A stretch of DNA of 64,000 nt from Candidatus Enterovibrio escicola (GTDB lineage Bacteria; Pseudomonadota; Gammaproteobacteria; Enterobacterales; Vibrionaceae). Position 1 is the first letter of the stretch, and every line of letters begins with the position of its first letter. This document shows, in pieces, positions 8,858 to 20,124 of the stretch. Location: the NCBI RefSeq assembly GCF_002464935.1, contig NZ_NBYY01000009.1, forward strand, positions 124,001 through 188,000. The letters run 5' to 3'. A model generated the notes under the pieces. It was given only the letters and a program-made list of their open reading frames with translations, was not told where the DNA came from and did not search any database. A program made the position numbers and the translations under genes.

Positions 8858-9667
8858 ATGATGGATACTACCATGTGGTTTTTCGTTGTTTGTCTAGTTT
8901 TAGGCTGCTGTGTAGGATTACTAGCGGGATTACTGGGAATCGGCGGCGGTTTGCTCATTGTGCCCACATTGTCATCTGTACTGCCATGGGCGGGTATTTC
9001 TTCACCAATACTAATTATGCCTATGGCGTTGGCGACTTCTTTAGCTAGCATTGTTATCACTTCCTTGTCTTCTGCTTTGTCCCACTATCGATTGGGAAAT
9101 GTACAGCCTTATGTGATTAAGGCCCTCCTGCCAAGTCTTTTGATGGGTGGGGTTATAGGTAGTGTGATTGCCGACCGTTTACCTGTCAATTACCTACCAC
9201 GTATATTTGGTGGGATCGTGTGGATGTTGGCGCTTCAAATGATGTTTTCATTACGTGCTGAAACAGCACGAGCACTTTCCTTCACTACAGCCCATGTATT
9301 AAATGGCTGCATTATAGGGATTCTTTCTAGTTTAGTGGGTATCGGTGGTGGTTCTTTTACTGTGCCTTATTTGACTTACTGTGGTATTAAAATGCATAAA
9401 GCTATTGGTACAGCATCTTTTTGTGGGGTATTCCTTGCTGCGGCAGGCATGTCTAGCTTTATCGTTCTTGGTCTATCACAACCGGAACCGTTATTCAAGT
9501 ACAGTGTTGGATATGTTTACTTACCCGCATTGATTGGTATCACAACCACTTCAGTATTTACAACGAAATATGGTGCTAAACTTGCTTCACGTTTATCAAC
9601 TTCCATTATTAAGCGAATATTTGCTGTATTTTTGCTTTTGGTGGGAGCTCGTATGTTTTTAACCTAA
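8858..9667 (+). CDS. TauE/SafE-family membrane permease
   Basis: The 269-residue protein is hydrophobic throughout and carries the duplicated TauE/SafE (former DUF81) motif: GLLGIGGGLLIVPTL near residue 25 and VGIGGGSFTVPYLTY near residue 155. Members export or import sulfur-containing organic anions such as sulfite, sulfoacetate or taurine products; the substrate here cannot be told. ATG ATG opens the frame, with AGGA about 10 nt upstream. It sits between the ptsP relic and lgt, 14 nt before lgt, so it is probably co-transcribed with lgt. Its former promoter may have lain upstream in the ptsP operon. Confidence 0.9.
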   Translation: MMDTTMWFFVVCLVLGCCVGLLAGLLGIGGGLLIVPTLSSVLPWAGISSPILIMPMALATSLASIVITSLSSALSHYRLGNVQPYVIKALLPSLLMGGVIGSVIADRLPVNYLPRIFGGIVWMLALQMMFSLRAETARALSFTTAHVLNGCIIGILSSLVGIGGGSFTVPYLTYCGIKMHKAIGTASFCGVFLAAAGMSSFIVLGLSQPEPLFKYSVGYVYLPALIGITTTSVFTTKYGAKLASRLSTSIIKRIFAVFLLLVGARMFLT

Positions 9668-9681
9668 GGAAAATATAATTA

Positions 9682-10482
9682 ATGTCTTTAAAATTTCCGC
9701 AAATAGATCCAATTGTGATTGAAATTGGTTCAGTCGCTGTTCGCTGGTATGGATTGATGTATCTGGCTGGATTGGTCTTTGCTTTCTGGTTGGCAAACTG
9801 TCGTGCAGATAAGCTGGGTAGTGGTTGGACACGTGATGAAGTCAGTGATCTTCTTTTTGCTGGGTTTCTTGGGGTAGTTTTCGGTGGTCGCATTGGTTAT
9901 GTGTTGTTTTATCAATTTGATGTCTTCCTCAACAATCCCTTATTCTTGTTTAAGGTCTGGATGGGAGGAATGTCTTTTCATGGTGGTCTATTGGGCGTGA
10001 TATTTGCCTTAGTATGGTTCTCCTCCCGCACAAACCGTAATTTATTCGTGGTTTCCGATTTTATCGCACCGCTCGTACCATTTGGCTTGGGTGCCGGTCG
10101 ATTAGGTAATTTTATCAATGGCGAACTTTTGGGACGTAAAACTGATGCGGCGTGGGGCGTAGTATTTCCAATCGACAATCCTATTGTACGTCATCCGTCA
10201 CAACTCTATGAATTGATGCTTGAGGGTGTTGTATTGTTTTTTATCCTAAATTGGTTTATTCGTAAGCCACGTCCAATGGGGGCAGTATCAAGCTTATTCT
10301 TGATTGGGTATGGTGCATTCCGTATTATTGTGGAGTTTTATCGAGAGCCAGATGCGCATTTGGGGTTGTTTGGAGATTGGATTAGCATGGGACAAATCTT
10401 ATCAGCTCCGATGGTTATAACTGGAATCTTGATGATGGTATGGTCTTATCGTTGTCACCTAAATACACAGGATGCTACCTAA
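9682..10482 (+). CDS. lgt: Prolipoprotein diacylglyceryl transferase
   Basis: This 266-residue inner-membrane enzyme moves diacylglycerol from phosphatidylglycerol to the lipobox cysteine of prolipoproteins, the first step of lipoprotein maturation. The Lgt signature [16 protein letters not shown] is present with Arg140 and Asn143, and FHGGLLG gives His100, aligning with E. coli Arg143, Asn146 and His103 with a constant shift of three. Seven membrane segments are traceable. AAGGAAAAT precedes the ATG. In relatives thyA follows lgt directly; here an IS5-A relic follows, and thyA is 5 kb away on the other strand. YajG in this window is a probable substrate. Confidence 0.97.
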   Translation: MSLKFPQIDPIVIEIGSVAVRWYGLMYLAGLVFAFWLANCRADKLGSGWTRDEVSDLLFAGFLGVVFGGRIGYVLFYQFDVFLNNPLFLFKVWMGGMSFHGGLLGVIFALVWFSSRTNRNLFVVSDFIAPLVPFGLGAGRLGNFINGELLGRKTDAAWGVVFPIDNPIVRHPSQLYELMLEGVVLFFILNWFIRKPRPMGAVSSLFLIGYGAFRIIVEFYREPDAHLGLFGDWISMGQILSAPMVITGILMMVWSYRCHLNTQDAT

Positions 10483-10534
10483 AACCGTATTCTAGATGTA
10501 GTTTGTCTTGGGCTTTCTCTTGAATTAAGGAAAT

Positions 10535-10573
10535 AGCCTCAAATCTGTATAAGAGAGTCTTTTTCAAGTTGGT
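10535..10573. mobile_element. Possible mini-IS982 relic (both ends, no body)
   Basis: AGCCTCAAATCTGTATAAG resembles the IS982 right end. About 30 bp later TTGGT is followed by TAATTA, the same target flank used by IS982 in other IS5-A copies. It looks like an IS982 that lost its interior. The left-end match is poor. Confidence 0.35.
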
Positions 10574-11477
10574 TAATTACGAAGAATAAGTTTAGGGCTG
10601 AGCAACTGTTTATAGCGAAGCATTGCTGTCTCTGCTAATGAGCGTTTATGATAATCCTTGTTTTTTTTCCACTCCACCAGTTTAGCCTCTTTTAAAGCCT
10701 TGACAGCTTCATTTCTAGAATGCCCTTTCTCCCAGTACCCCGCGTTGCTTCGAGGTGGAATACAGGGCGTTATTTCTTTGTTCTTCAGTACGTGGTGACA
10801 CGCTCTTGTGTCATAGGATCTATCAGCACTTACTTGCTGTATCTTTCGTCGTAATGAGTTAAGCAATATAGGTAAAACCTCACTTATCACCCACAAAAAC
10901 TAGGATAACTTCTGCAGCAATAAACTCCTGAGTAGACACATTAACGGCAAGATGCTGTTTGCGCCAGATCCGTCGCTTCTCCTTCCCATGTTTACGCGTT
11001 TCTCATTCACCTTCGTCGTATAATTTTAAGCTTGTGGCATCAATAACGATGTGGGAGACTGCTCCTCGACTCGGCAAAGGGTACTTAACTTCTATGATCT
11101 TCGAACGCTTACTAATGCAAGTGTATGTAGGGGATTCCAGCGGGACATTCATCAACGTAAAAACTGAATTGAGAAAGCCTTCTAATCCATGAAGTGGGAG
11201 CTTGAAAATACCTTTCACCATCAGTACCGTTTCAATTTTGGTATCCGAAAATATAAAGCCACGGTTACGATGACCGTGATGCTTTAGGCGACACCACGCC
11301 TTAATAGCAGCGACGTTTATCCAAAAAGTCACTGAGCTACGGTTTACTAATGCTTGATGATATTGTTTCCAGTTTTTGATCTTGATCTTTCCATTTCCCA
11401 CCATCACCTCCCACTTAACTCCATGATAATCTAATCGTAGGAATTGTGATTAGTTCAGATATTTGGGAAATAACACC
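10574..11477 (-). mobile_element. IS5-A copy, 3'-truncated, transposase frameshifted
   Basis: The 5' end is at 11477 (GGTGTTATTTCCC on the complement). The minus strand encodes MMVGNGKIKIKNWKQYHQAL through DATSLKLYDEGE (11407-11003). A TGA then interrupts it, and a second frame (10896-10573) continues with LRRKIQQVSADRSYDTRACH and PPRSNAGYWEKGHSRNEAVK. The conserved last 35 codons and the 3' terminal repeat are missing; the break is at the TAATTA site used by IS982. It follows the end of lgt. Confidence 0.85.
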
Positions 11478-11553
11478 ACGGTAGCCACCAAAATATACCT
11501 ATTGAATAAATGAGTAGTTTGTTGATAACACTAATACATTCAACAAAATACAG

Positions 11554-12744
11554 CTAATAATCAATACGAACCTTCTTTTCATCACAATTTTCATCTACCT
11601 CATTCGATTCCAGTAACACAACATTCAGCAAGGAATATCCTGCTAGAGCCGAAAGAGTTGAACCCATTAAGATGCCTAGTCTCGAGAGTGTAATGTAGCT
11701 TTCACCAACCCCAGAAAATGCCAATGATGAAATAAAGATCGACATCGTAAAACCAATTCCACACAATAATGACACTGCAAAAATCTGTTTGAAATTCACT
11801 TTTTCAGGTAGCTTTGCTAGACCGATCTTCACAGATACCCAGCAAAACATAAATATACCTAAGGGCTTACCCATCAACAATCCTAGTGCGATACCAATCG
11901 GTAAGGTATTGGTTAAGCTAGCTAACGACACACCTTCTAGGGATACACCAGCATTAGCGAACGCAAACAGTGGAAGAATCAAGAATGCCGCATAAGGGTG
12001 AATCGCATGTTCCAGCGTTTTTAGTGGTGACTTTCCATTTTTCTTACCCTCAAGCGGAATGATAAAACCAAGTATTATACCAGCAAGTGTTGCATGTACA
12101 CCCGACTTAAGAACACTGAACCACAATATCAGTCCAATCAACATGTACCATTTAATATCCGTCACATTTTTATTGTTCATCAAATATAATGCTACGGTTG
12201 AAAGAAAAGCTATCGTCAATGCTATCAATGACAGATCACTGCTATAGAAAAAAGCGATTATGACAATAACACCCAGATCATCAATGATTGCCAACGCCAA
12301 CAAGAACACTTTTAGTGATAGAGGGACTCGCTTTCCCAGCAGTGCCATCACACCCAGTGCAAATGCAATATCAGTTGCCGAGGGTATCGCCCAGCCACTT
12401 GCGGTCAGAGGGTCATTAAAATTAAAGGTCAGATACACTAACGCAGGAAACAACATACCGCCAATAGCTGCAATGGCTGGGAAAATAGCCTTTTCTTTCG
12501 TATTGAGGGCACCTTCTATTAATTCTCTCTTCACTTCAAGACCAATTAGAAGGAAAAAGATAGACATTAGGCCATCGTTTATCCAATGTCCTATAGACAA
12601 ACCTGCTATATAGCGATGCAATACACTCTCATAGAGTAATTGCAATGGGGAGTTTACAATGCATATTGCTAGTATTGCAGCAACCATCAGCACTAAACCA
12701 CCGGCTGACTCCATTTTGAGAAACTGACGAATTACATCAGTCAT
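11554..12744 (-). CDS. nhaA: Na+/H+ antiporter NhaA
   Basis: This 396-residue inner-membrane antiporter expels Na+ in exchange for protons and sustains pH and sodium homeostasis. The ion-binding pair is present ([11 protein letters not shown], Asp155-Asp156), as are the preceding Asp125 in [12 protein letters not shown] and the Lys in [10 protein letters not shown], equivalent to E. coli Asp163/164, Asp133 and Lys300. Length matches the family (about 390). No nhaR regulator lies next to it. Its upstream side is only about 50 bp from an IS5-B relic, so the native control region may be partly lost. It stands alone between IS relics. Confidence 0.97.
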   Translation of the reverse strand: MTDVIRQFLKMESAGGLVLMVAAILAICIVNSPLQLLYESVLHRYIAGLSIGHWINDGLMSIFFLLIGLEVKRELIEGALNTKEKAIFPAIAAIGGMLFPALVYLTFNFNDPLTASGWAIPSATDIAFALGVMALLGKRVPLSLKVFLLALAIIDDLGVIVIIAFFYSSDLSLIALTIAFLSTVALYLMNNKNVTDIKWYMLIGLILWFSVLKSGVHATLAGIILGFIIPLEGKKNGKSPLKTLEHAIHPYAAFLILPLFAFANAGVSLEGVSLASLTNTLPIGIALGLLMGKPLGIFMFCWVSVKIGLAKLPEKVNFKQIFAVSLLCGIGFTMSIFISSLAFSGVGESYITLSRLGILMGSTLSALAGYSLLNVVLLESNEVDENCDEKKVRIDY

Positions 12745-12792
12745 TTAAAGCACTCCATTATAATTTGTCATTCGTAATTATTAATTACTAGG

Positions 12793-13046
12793 GGCAGTTA
12801 ATTTTTGCTGTACAAAACTCGTACAACAATACAACGGCAGCCAAATTAACATACATGCCAGTGATACTATATCGACGTCATTTCTCACAATTCTTCATAT
12901 CTAGTTGAAACTGAATGATATTATTTAATCATCCTACAGGAATTTCCTACTAAATGACTATTCTTATATAGAAACTAGTCTATACCACTTTTATTAATAT
13001 CTCGCCCATAATTTTGCTTAGCAATGACAATCTTTCCACCTTTAAG
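12793..13046 (-). mobile_element. IS5-B C-terminal fragment
   Basis: The complement matches the 8200-8460 fragment along its length: GGAAAGATTGTCATTGCTAA, then the stretch coding for KQNYGRDINKSGID, then an end with TTTTGTACAGCAAAAATT. It carries stops and is cut at 13046 by the 5' end of an IS5-A copy. Confidence 0.75.
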
Positions 13047-13047
13047 C

Positions 13048-14109
13048 AGCGTTATTTCCAACATATCTGAACTAATCGCAATTCCTACGATTAGATTATC
13101 ATGGAGTTAAGTGGGAGGTGATGATGGGAAATGGAAAGATCAAGATCAAAAACTGGAAACAATATCATCAAGCATTAGTAAACCGTAGCTTAGTGACTTT
13201 TTGGATAAACATCGCTGCTATTAAGGCATGGTATTGCCTAAAGCATCACGGTCATCGTAACCGTGGCTTTATATTTTCGGATACTAAAATTGAAACGGTA
13301 CTGATGGTGAAAGGTATTTTCAAGCTCCCACTTCATAGATTAGAAGGTTTTCTCAATTCAGTTTTTATGTTGATGAATGTCCCGCTGGAATCCCCCACAT
13401 ACACTTGCATTAGTAAGCGTTCGAAGATCATAGAAGTTAAGTATTGTTTACTGAGTCGAGGAGCAGTACCTTTAACAACCTGATATCTGAGAATGCGGAG
13501 GTTGTGACAAACCTGTAGCTGGGACGAATCAACGAAGGCAATCCCTGTTGGCTTTTCCTGACGGTGAGTGAGGTAAAAGCAAAGCGGAACCAAAACACCT
13601 TGCATAAGCTTGAGAATTCTCGTGTAGCTGAATAATTCAGGAAATTCGTTGGTGAAGTAGCGACAAACAAAGTAGATGTAATAGGTTTTAAAGTCTCAAT
13701 ACCCAAATTGATGGAAAGCTATCACTATCGTCATCACTTCGCTAACTGAAAGGCGAGAAGGTTTGTTTCTTTATTTAACACCGAAAGCAATTAGGTGTTT
13801 TTCCCGATCAGAGAGGAAAGTCGAGCAAAAGCCATCGACATCAACGAAAACAGCGTCTCAGTTATTCATGACCAAGTCCTTGTCCAGTCAATAGTTTATT
13901 TCAAATGATCAGATCGAGACTTGGGCATTCAGTGCATTTCTTATACGTAATTCAGGTTAATTACAATACTCAAGTTAGTTAAGCATTGGTAAATGTGAAA
14001 GCGATGAACAAAGTTCTAAGACTCGTTATGCTTGTTCACCAGCAGACAAATTAAGACTGCAAAAAGATTTGGATCAGTGCGTTATAGGCCTGATTGAATC
14101 AACAACACC
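13048..14109 (+). mobile_element. IS5-A copy split by half an IS982
   Basis: The 5' end starts at 13048 (AGCGTTATTTCC). The frame from 13121 encodes MMGNGKIKIKNWKQYHQALV through SKRSKIIEVKYCLLSRGAVP, then breaks at about 13463 into IS982 sequence. The IS5-A 3' tail resumes at about 13967 with CAATACTCAAGTTAG and ends AACAACACC at 14109. Both the IS5 core and half the IS982 are missing. The 13967 junction is the same as the one at 5097. Confidence 0.8.
13464..13966 (-). mobile_element. IS982 5' half nested in IS5-A
   Basis: The minus strand holds the IS982 left end (AATTCAGGT at 13966 reading inward) and the first half of the transposase in broken frames, including SYLTHRQEKPTGIAFVDSSQ and LQVCHNLRILRYQV. 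The right half of the element is gone, with a direct join to IS5-A at 13464. Confidence 0.75.
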
Positions 14110-14436
14110 ATCACAATATCCAAAATGTTTAACGAATAAACATGATGTATCTACAAAGATAATTTTATTATTACCATAAACAAAAAGACTTTCTCCGAGA
14201 TGTAACCCAAACACAGCCTATTTAAATAAAAGGCGAGCAGTTGCACAACGTCGATAAAGAATCATAGTAATCTGTTTAATAACGATAAAAATACAAGTTC
14301 TTGTCCTAAGTTATATCAATCCTATTGATAATAGAAAGGTATCAGTAGTCCAATTGTAATATTAGTGCAATATTTTATCCCTACTATCGCTTTCAGGTCC
14401 TTTCATTGACATACAACTGACACGGAGATTTCTTTT
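14110..14436. other. Intergenic region before nptA
   Basis: No gene is seen in these 327 bp. They should contain the nptA promoter. TTGACATACAACTGAC lies close to the start, at 14406, too near to be the -35 of the main promoter unless the leader is very short. No phosphate-control box was recognised. Confidence 0.5.
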
Positions 14437-15582
14437 ATGACATCCCAAGCCTCGACTGCTGCACCGATTAACAGCTCTAATAATTGGGTACGTTGGGCCA
14501 ATCTGGCATTAATGCTTTATACACTACTTGTTGCAGTATCCATGGTTGGTAGTGGTTTCAAATGGGCAGTAGGAAAGGAAGCAAATACATTATTCTTATT
14601 TGCTTCTCACCCTGTTGCTAGCCTGATGATCGGTATCATTGCAACTGCATTGATCCAATCCTCAAGCACTGTTACATCCATTATCGTGGGTTTAGTCGCG
14701 GGGGGCCTACCAGTTGAAACAGCCATCCCAATGATAATGGGTGCCAACATCGGTACTACCGTTACTAATACGGTAGTAAGTATGGGACATGCACGTTGCA
14801 AAGATGAATTCCGTCGTGCGTTTACCTGTGCGACTATCCACGATTTTTTCAACTTGTTGGCCGTTTCTATCTTTTTGCCTCTAGAAATCATGTCTGGTTT
14901 TCTAGAAAAGATCTCAGGTTGGCTTGTTGCCCCGCTGATATTTGAGGGCAATTTGAGTATGAAAGGCTTAGACTTCATGGGTACTTTGACGACACCTTTA
15001 GTGAATAGTACTAAAGATATGTTGTCTACCCTTACAGGTAACTGGGGTGCAATAGCATTAATCGTCATCGGCATTACATTGATCTTCGTATCAATCACCA
15101 TGATGGGAACCCTGATGCGTTCTTTAATGGTGGGTCGTGCAAAAGAACTCCTACACAGTGCAATCGGTCACAGTCCAATCCACGGCATCTTATCAGGCAC
15201 TATCGTCACTATATTAGTTCAATCTTCGTCAACGACAACTAGCCTAATGGTTCCATTGGTCGGAACAAAAGTTTTAAAAGTACGTGATGTTTACCCATTT
15301 ACTTTGGGTGCAAACATAGGTACGTGTGTCACAGCACTGCTGGCAGCAACCGCTGTAACGGGTTTAAACGCTGTATTCGCAATGCAAATTGCTTTGGTTC
15401 ACTTAGCGTTCAACGTGCTGGCAACACTGCTAATCTTCGGTATCCCATTCTTGCGTGAGATCCCCTTGAAATGTGCAGAAGTACTGGGTGAAATCGCAGC
15501 AAAAACCAAACTGGCGGTTATTGCTTACTTAGGGCTGGTATTCATAGCCATACCTGCAGGTATTTTATTAATGACCAAATAA
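14437..15582 (+). CDS. nptA: Na+/phosphate cotransporter, NptA type
   Basis: This 381-residue membrane protein has two Na_Pi_cotrans repeats, each with the QSSST signature (ALIQSSSTVTSIIVGLV near residue 70 and ILVQSSSTTTSLMVPLV near residue 265) and each with a GANIGT motif. It is the NptA/PNaS family known from Vibrio cholerae, driving inorganic phosphate uptake with sodium. Length fits NptA (about 380). No PhoU-like tail is fused. It lies tail to tail with thyA, an arrangement I believe to be ancestral in vibrios. An ACGGAG site lies upstream of the ATG. It is intact. Confidence 0.93.
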   Translation: MTSQASTAAPINSSNNWVRWANLALMLYTLLVAVSMVGSGFKWAVGKEANTLFLFASHPVASLMIGIIATALIQSSSTVTSIIVGLVAGGLPVETAIPMIMGANIGTTVTNTVVSMGHARCKDEFRRAFTCATIHDFFNLLAVSIFLPLEIMSGFLEKISGWLVAPLIFEGNLSMKGLDFMGTLTTPLVNSTKDMLSTLTGNWGAIALIVIGITLIFVSITMMGTLMRSLMVGRAKELLHSAIGHSPIHGILSGTIVTILVQSSSTTTSLMVPLVGTKVLKVRDVYPFTLGANIGTCVTALLAATAVTGLNAVFAMQIALVHLAFNVLATLLIFGIPFLREIPLKCAEVLGEIAAKTKLAVIAYLGLVFIAIPAGILLMTK

Positions 15583-15706
15583 ATCCGTCAAGTCCACTTA
15601 AGACGTTTCTTTGAGTCTCCTTGGAAGAACCTACCCTTCATTTCATTCCAGCCCATAAGAAGGACTCAGTACCTTAAGTGATCCGCGTTTATATAACGTT
15701 GTATTA

Positions 15707-16546
15707 CTAAATCGCAATCGGAGCTCTAATCATAGACTGTGCTTCGTAGCCTTCAATCTCGAAGTCTTCGAACCTATACCCAAAAATTGATTCAGGCTTA
15801 CGCTTTATCTTCAGCGTTGGTATAGTCCTAGGTGAGCGCTTCAGTTGCTCATATACTATCTTATCGGTCAGATGATTCCGATAGATATGAACATCACCAA
15901 AAGTATGAACAAAATCGCCGACTTCTAAATCACATTGCTGTGCAATCATATGGATAAATAATGCATAGCTTGCTATATTAAACGGGACACCAAGGAAGTA
16001 GTCTGCGCTACGCTGATAAAGCTGACATGATAATTTTCTATCAACAACATAGAACTGAAATAAGCAATGACAGGGCGCTAACGCCATTTTTCCTTGTTCA
16101 ACGTTTTCTTGGGGACTCATTGTCTCATTCGGCAAATCTGCAGGATTCCACGCAGTAATGATGAGCCGCCGAGAATTTGGTTTAGTTTTGATTTGATCAA
16201 TTAGCTCAGTTATTTGATCCACGCTAGAACCATCATGGCAAACCCAAGAGCGCCATTGCGCGCCATATACAGGGCCTAAATCACCAGTCTTTGTTGCCCA
16301 ATCATCCCAAATAGACACCTGATTTTCTTGCAGATATCTGATGTTGGTATCCCCATTTAAAAACCAAAGTAGTTCATGAATAATGGCACGTGTATACATT
16401 TTTTTTGTTGTGAGAAGAGGAAAACCTTGCCTAAGATCAAAACGCAATTGACGACCAAACACAGAGCGGATACCTACACCCGTACGATCGCTCTTATCAT
16501 TACCCTTATCGATTATATCCTGCATCAAATCAAGATATTGCTTCAT
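15707..16546 (-). CDS. thyA: Thymidylate synthase
   Basis: ThyA methylates dUMP to dTMP using methylenetetrahydrofolate. The 279-residue product has the catalytic Cys159 in [12 protein letters not shown], the phosphate-binding pair Arg126-Arg127 ([13 protein letters not shown]), and the conserved [13 protein letters not shown] and [10 protein letters not shown]. Length matches vibrio ThyA (about 283). AAAGGAAAT precedes the ATG. In relatives it directly follows lgt on the same strand; here lgt is 5 kb away and opposite. No defects were seen. Confidence 0.98.
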   Translation of the reverse strand: MKQYLDLMQDIIDKGNDKSDRTGVGIRSVFGRQLRFDLRQGFPLLTTKKMYTRAIIHELLWFLNGDTNIRYLQENQVSIWDDWATKTGDLGPVYGAQWRSWVCHDGSSVDQITELIDQIKTKPNSRRLIITAWNPADLPNETMSPQENVEQGKMALAPCHCLFQFYVVDRKLSCQLYQRSADYFLGVPFNIASYALFIHMIAQQCDLEVGDFVHTFGDVHIYRNHLTDKIVYEQLKRSPRTIPTLKIKRKPESIFGYRFEDFEIEGYEAQSMIRAPIAI

Positions 16547-16689
16547 ACATATTTCCTTTCGTTATCTCGCTCTCTAGCGGGATATTTATTTAATGACACA
16601 AAAGTCTAAATTCAAGTTTGAAGTACGATACTTTATAATCAAACTACTGATGCCATATTTTTAATAAATAACGGCTCACTGCTTGAATA

Positions 16690-16950
16690 GTAAATAGTTT
16701 TTAGGCCGATGATTATTCCTTACTTGAATGAAGATATTATCTCTAATTTCAAGACTATTCTTAAGTCTATACCTTTATTTACCTAGTGTCTCAAAAGCCC
16801 ATCAGCATTCTTATTTTCCCCTCATTCCTATGAACAGTTAGGGTAAACAAAATAAATCTCAGTATCCAAAGCTTTTGCTATATCTTCATGATGAGCGAAT
16901 GCTCGGCCATAATCGTGTAGACATGTTTCTTGTGTGGTATCAATAAATCA
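16690..16950 (-). mobile_element. IS30-family fragment
   Basis: This stretch aligns by eye with 57410-57675, the catalytic and C-terminal part of the IS30 relic there: shared TAGGCCGATGAT, then TCTCAAAAGCCCAT, then CTTCATGATGA. It is interrupted at AATAAATCA by the next IS982. Multiple stops are present. Confidence 0.65.
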
Positions 16951-17787
16951 ACCTCAGATCTGCATAAATGCTTGCTTATTAAACTTAGTCATCTTAATAT
17001 TCGGGTTCTTTAATTGAAATAAATACGCTATAAACCCCGCCATCAAGTTGCCCATAAAGCTGGTTTAACTCCGGTGCCGAGAATACTCAATTCGAGATAT
17101 ATTTTTTAGTTGGTTAAAAACGGTTTTAATAATAAATTATTTTCGGAGCATCAAGCAATTCCAAAGTTTCATCATTTTGGGTTTCATATTTTTTTCATAC
17201 CCGTTATCAGTGTCACTCCCTTGTCTGCAAGTTCTCGCTCCAATGGACCCCAAATATAACCTTTATCTCCGTATAAACACCAAAAAGCTCGTCAACCATT
17301 TCAAATACAGGCTTTCTATCATCCATGCTAACTGTCGTCACTTTGACTGAGATAATGCCACCTTAGTCATTGATAATAAAGTGTGATTTGAAACCGTATA
17401 ACCACCACATCGTTCCTTTTCCTCGCTTCACGGTACCTTTAAAAACCTGATGTCTGAGAATGCGTAGGTTACGCCAAACCTGTAGCTTGGACGAATTAAC
17501 GAAGGCAATTCCTGTCGGCTTTGCCTGAGGGTAAGTGAGGTAAGAGCAAAGAGGAACCAGAACACCTTACATGAGTTTGAGCATCCTCGTGTAGCTAATT
17601 AATTCAGGAAATTCGTTGTGAGGTAGCGACAAACAAAGTGGATGTAATAGGTTTTGAAGTTTCAATATCCAGATTGATGGAAAGCTATCATTATCGTCAT
17701 CACTTCGCTAATTTTTCGTTGAAAAGGCTTATTTCTTTGTTTGATACCGGAAGAAATTAGGTTTTTTCCATGCAGGAAGGAAAGTGT
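16951..17787 (-). mobile_element. IS982 copy truncated by IS5-A
   Basis: The right end ACCTCAGATCTGCATAA starts at 16951. The minus strand carries the C-terminal transposase in broken frames and the region for FVNSSKLQVWRNLRI. The left end is cut at 17787 by the next IS5-A. Confidence 0.8.
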
Positions 17788-18855
17788 GGCGTTGTTTCCA
17801 AAATATCTGAACTACTCTCAATTCCTACGCTTAGATCATCTTGGAGTTTAAGCAGGAAGTGATGATGGGAAAGGGAAAGGGAAAGGGAAAGGGAAAGCAC
17901 AAGATCAGCAACTGGAAACAATATAATCAAGCATTAGTAAATAGTGGCTTAGTGACTTTCTGGATAGACGTTGTTGCTATTAAGGTATGGCCTTGTATAA
18001 AACATCACGATCCTCGTAGCCGTGAGTGTATATTTTCGGATACCGCGATTGAAACAGCACTGATGGTGAAAGGTATTTTTAAACTTTCACTTCATGGATT
18101 AGAAGGCTTTCTCAATTTAGTTTTTACGTTGATGACTGTCTCGCTAAAATCCCCTACATACACCTGCATTAGGAATGCGTTCGAAGACCGTAAAAATTAA
18201 GTACAGTTTGCCGAGGCAAGGAGCTCTCGACCACATCGTTATTGATGCTACAGGCCTAAAAGTATACGACAAAGGTAAATGGAAAATGCGTAAACAAGGT
18301 AAAGAAAAGCGACGGACCTGGCGCAAACTTCATCTTACCGTTGATGTGTTTACTCATGAGGTTATTACTGCAGAAGTTAGCCTAGTTTTTGTGGGTAACA
18401 ACGAGGTTTGACCTACATCGCTTAATCCCTTACGACGAAAAATACAGCAAGTCAGTGCTGATGGAGCCTATGATACAAGAGCATGTCACCACGTACTAAA
18501 AAACAAATGAATAACGCGCAGTATTCCACCTCGAAGCAACGCGGGATTCTAGGAGAAAAAGCATCCTAGAAATAAAACTGTAAAGGCTTTAAAAGAGGAC
18601 ATACTGGCGGAGCAAAAAAGGACAGGGGTTATCACAAACGCTCATTAGCAGAAACAGCAATGTTTCGCTATAAACAGTTGCTCAACCCTAAACTTACTCT
18701 TCGTAATTACAATGCTCAAGTTAGTGAAGCGCGGGCAAATATAAAACAATAAACAAAGTTCTAAGACTCGCTATACCTGTTCGCCAGCAGACAAATCAAG
18801 ACTGTAGAAAAGATCTGTATCAGTGCATTATAGGCCTGATTTAATCAATAACACC
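17788..18855 (+). mobile_element. Full-length IS5-A copy with degenerate transposase and a GGGAAA expansion
   Basis: Both ends are present: GGCGTTGTTTCC at 17788 and AATAACACC at 18855, giving 1068 bp. The transposase opens at about 17862 with MMGKGKGKGKGKHKISNWKQ, where GGGAAA is repeated five times; sister copies have MMGKxKHKI. It then shifts frame near 18180 (YSLPRQGALDHIVIDATGLK) and carries at least three stops after VGNNEV. The DDE core is recognisable but cannot be translated as one protein. Confidence 0.88.
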
Positions 18856-19174
18856 TATGTCAACGGTCAACGGTAAAAAAGAGAGAATTATAGGAGAATA
18901 ATCGACGATTAGAGTATCAACACTGCAAGGCACTACATTTAAATTCCTTACCGTGAGAGAAGAGTGTGCCACTTTCGGTAGTTGGTTTCTTTTTTTACTA
19001 TGCTAGACCAATAAGTAGCGTAGTTATTATCTACATTAAGACCCATCTATCAATATTATCTAGGAACATATTTTACATTTCCATTTTTTATACGGTTTTT
19101 TGAGCAGGAATAAGCAAGTGAGAAAGATTTGAGACCTGCATCATTGATGAGATGATTTTAATCAATAGAGTAGT
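18856..19174. other. Intergenic region between IS5-A and ung
   Basis: No gene or clear structured element was seen. The sequence is AT-rich with no long frame. Confidence 0.5.
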
Positions 19175-19870
19175 TCAGTTATCCAACTCAGGCTGCCAAT
19201 TAATCGGAGTTTTACCCATCTGTAACAGGAGTAGGTTGGTTTGGGAAAAATGACGACATCCAAAGAAACCACGATGCGCAGAAAGTGGTGAGGGGTGTGG
19301 TGCTTCCAAAACATGATGACGGTTACGGTCAATTGCTAGACCTTTTCTACGGGCATGCATACCCCACAATAAAAAGATTACTCTTTCACAATGTTGTTCA
19401 ACCATTTCCATTACACGATCTGTAAAGGTTTCCCAACCTAGGTGGGCGTGTGAATGAGCGTTACCCTGTTCAACCGTCAATACGGTATTAAGAAGTAACA
19501 CACCTTGGTTAGCCCAACTTTTTAAGAAACCATGATTCGGTATGAAAAAGCCTTCAATATCCTGAGCTAACTCTTTATACACGTTCATCAATGACGGGGG
19601 TTGCTTAATGCCGGGCAATACCGAAAAACAAATACCATGTGCTTGATTTGGGCCATGATATGGGTCTTGACCAAGGATCACCACCTTCACATCACCGAGT
19701 TCTGTAAAACGAAGTGCGTTAAATACATCTTTCTTTGATGGATAAATCACTGTTCCTTGCTGACGTGCCCTTGTCACATAGGCCATGGTTTGCCGAAAGT
19801 AGTCACGACCTTTTTCCTGACCGATCATTTCTTTCCAAGTTTTCCTTCCAGTCATGCTTACACTGTCCAT
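19175..19870 (-). CDS. ung: Uracil-DNA glycosylase, family 1
   Basis: Ung removes uracil from DNA to start base-excision repair. The 231-residue protein has the catalytic water-activating loop [30 protein letters not shown], and the DNA-intercalation loop [17 protein letters not shown]. Length is normal (about 225-230). The frame opens [17 protein letters not shown]; a second ATG at codon 6 is an alternative start. It stands alone between IS relics and is intact. Confidence 0.97.
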   Translation of the reverse strand: MDSVSMTGRKTWKEMIGQEKGRDYFRQTMAYVTRARQQGTVIYPSKKDVFNALRFTELGDVKVVILGQDPYHGPNQAHGICFSVLPGIKQPPSLMNVYKELAQDIEGFFIPNHGFLKSWANQGVLLLNTVLTVEQGNAHSHAHLGWETFTDRVMEMVEQHCERVIFLLWGMHARRKGLAIDRNRHHVLEAPHPSPLSAHRGFFGCRHFSQTNLLLLQMGKTPINWQPELDN

Positions 19871-20124
19871 ATCTAATGAAAGATTCGTATTTTAACTTCT
19901 CAAGACACCCGATATTATAACTTATAATGGACACAAGTAGATGGATTTAACTACCCAACACACTGACTTTATGATTATCCCTTTCAATGAAACGACATAA
20001 AACTAAATATTTTTATATAAATGCTTCAGAACATGACAGATCAATGTCACCTTATCCTAACCTTTCCTCTCGATCATATATTCAATAAATTGGTTATGCT
20101 TTAAAGGCAATATGGCATATTGAT

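Noticed and set aside
14607-15101. 164-codon minus-strand frame
   Set aside because: Shadow of nptA, which has the QSSST repeats.
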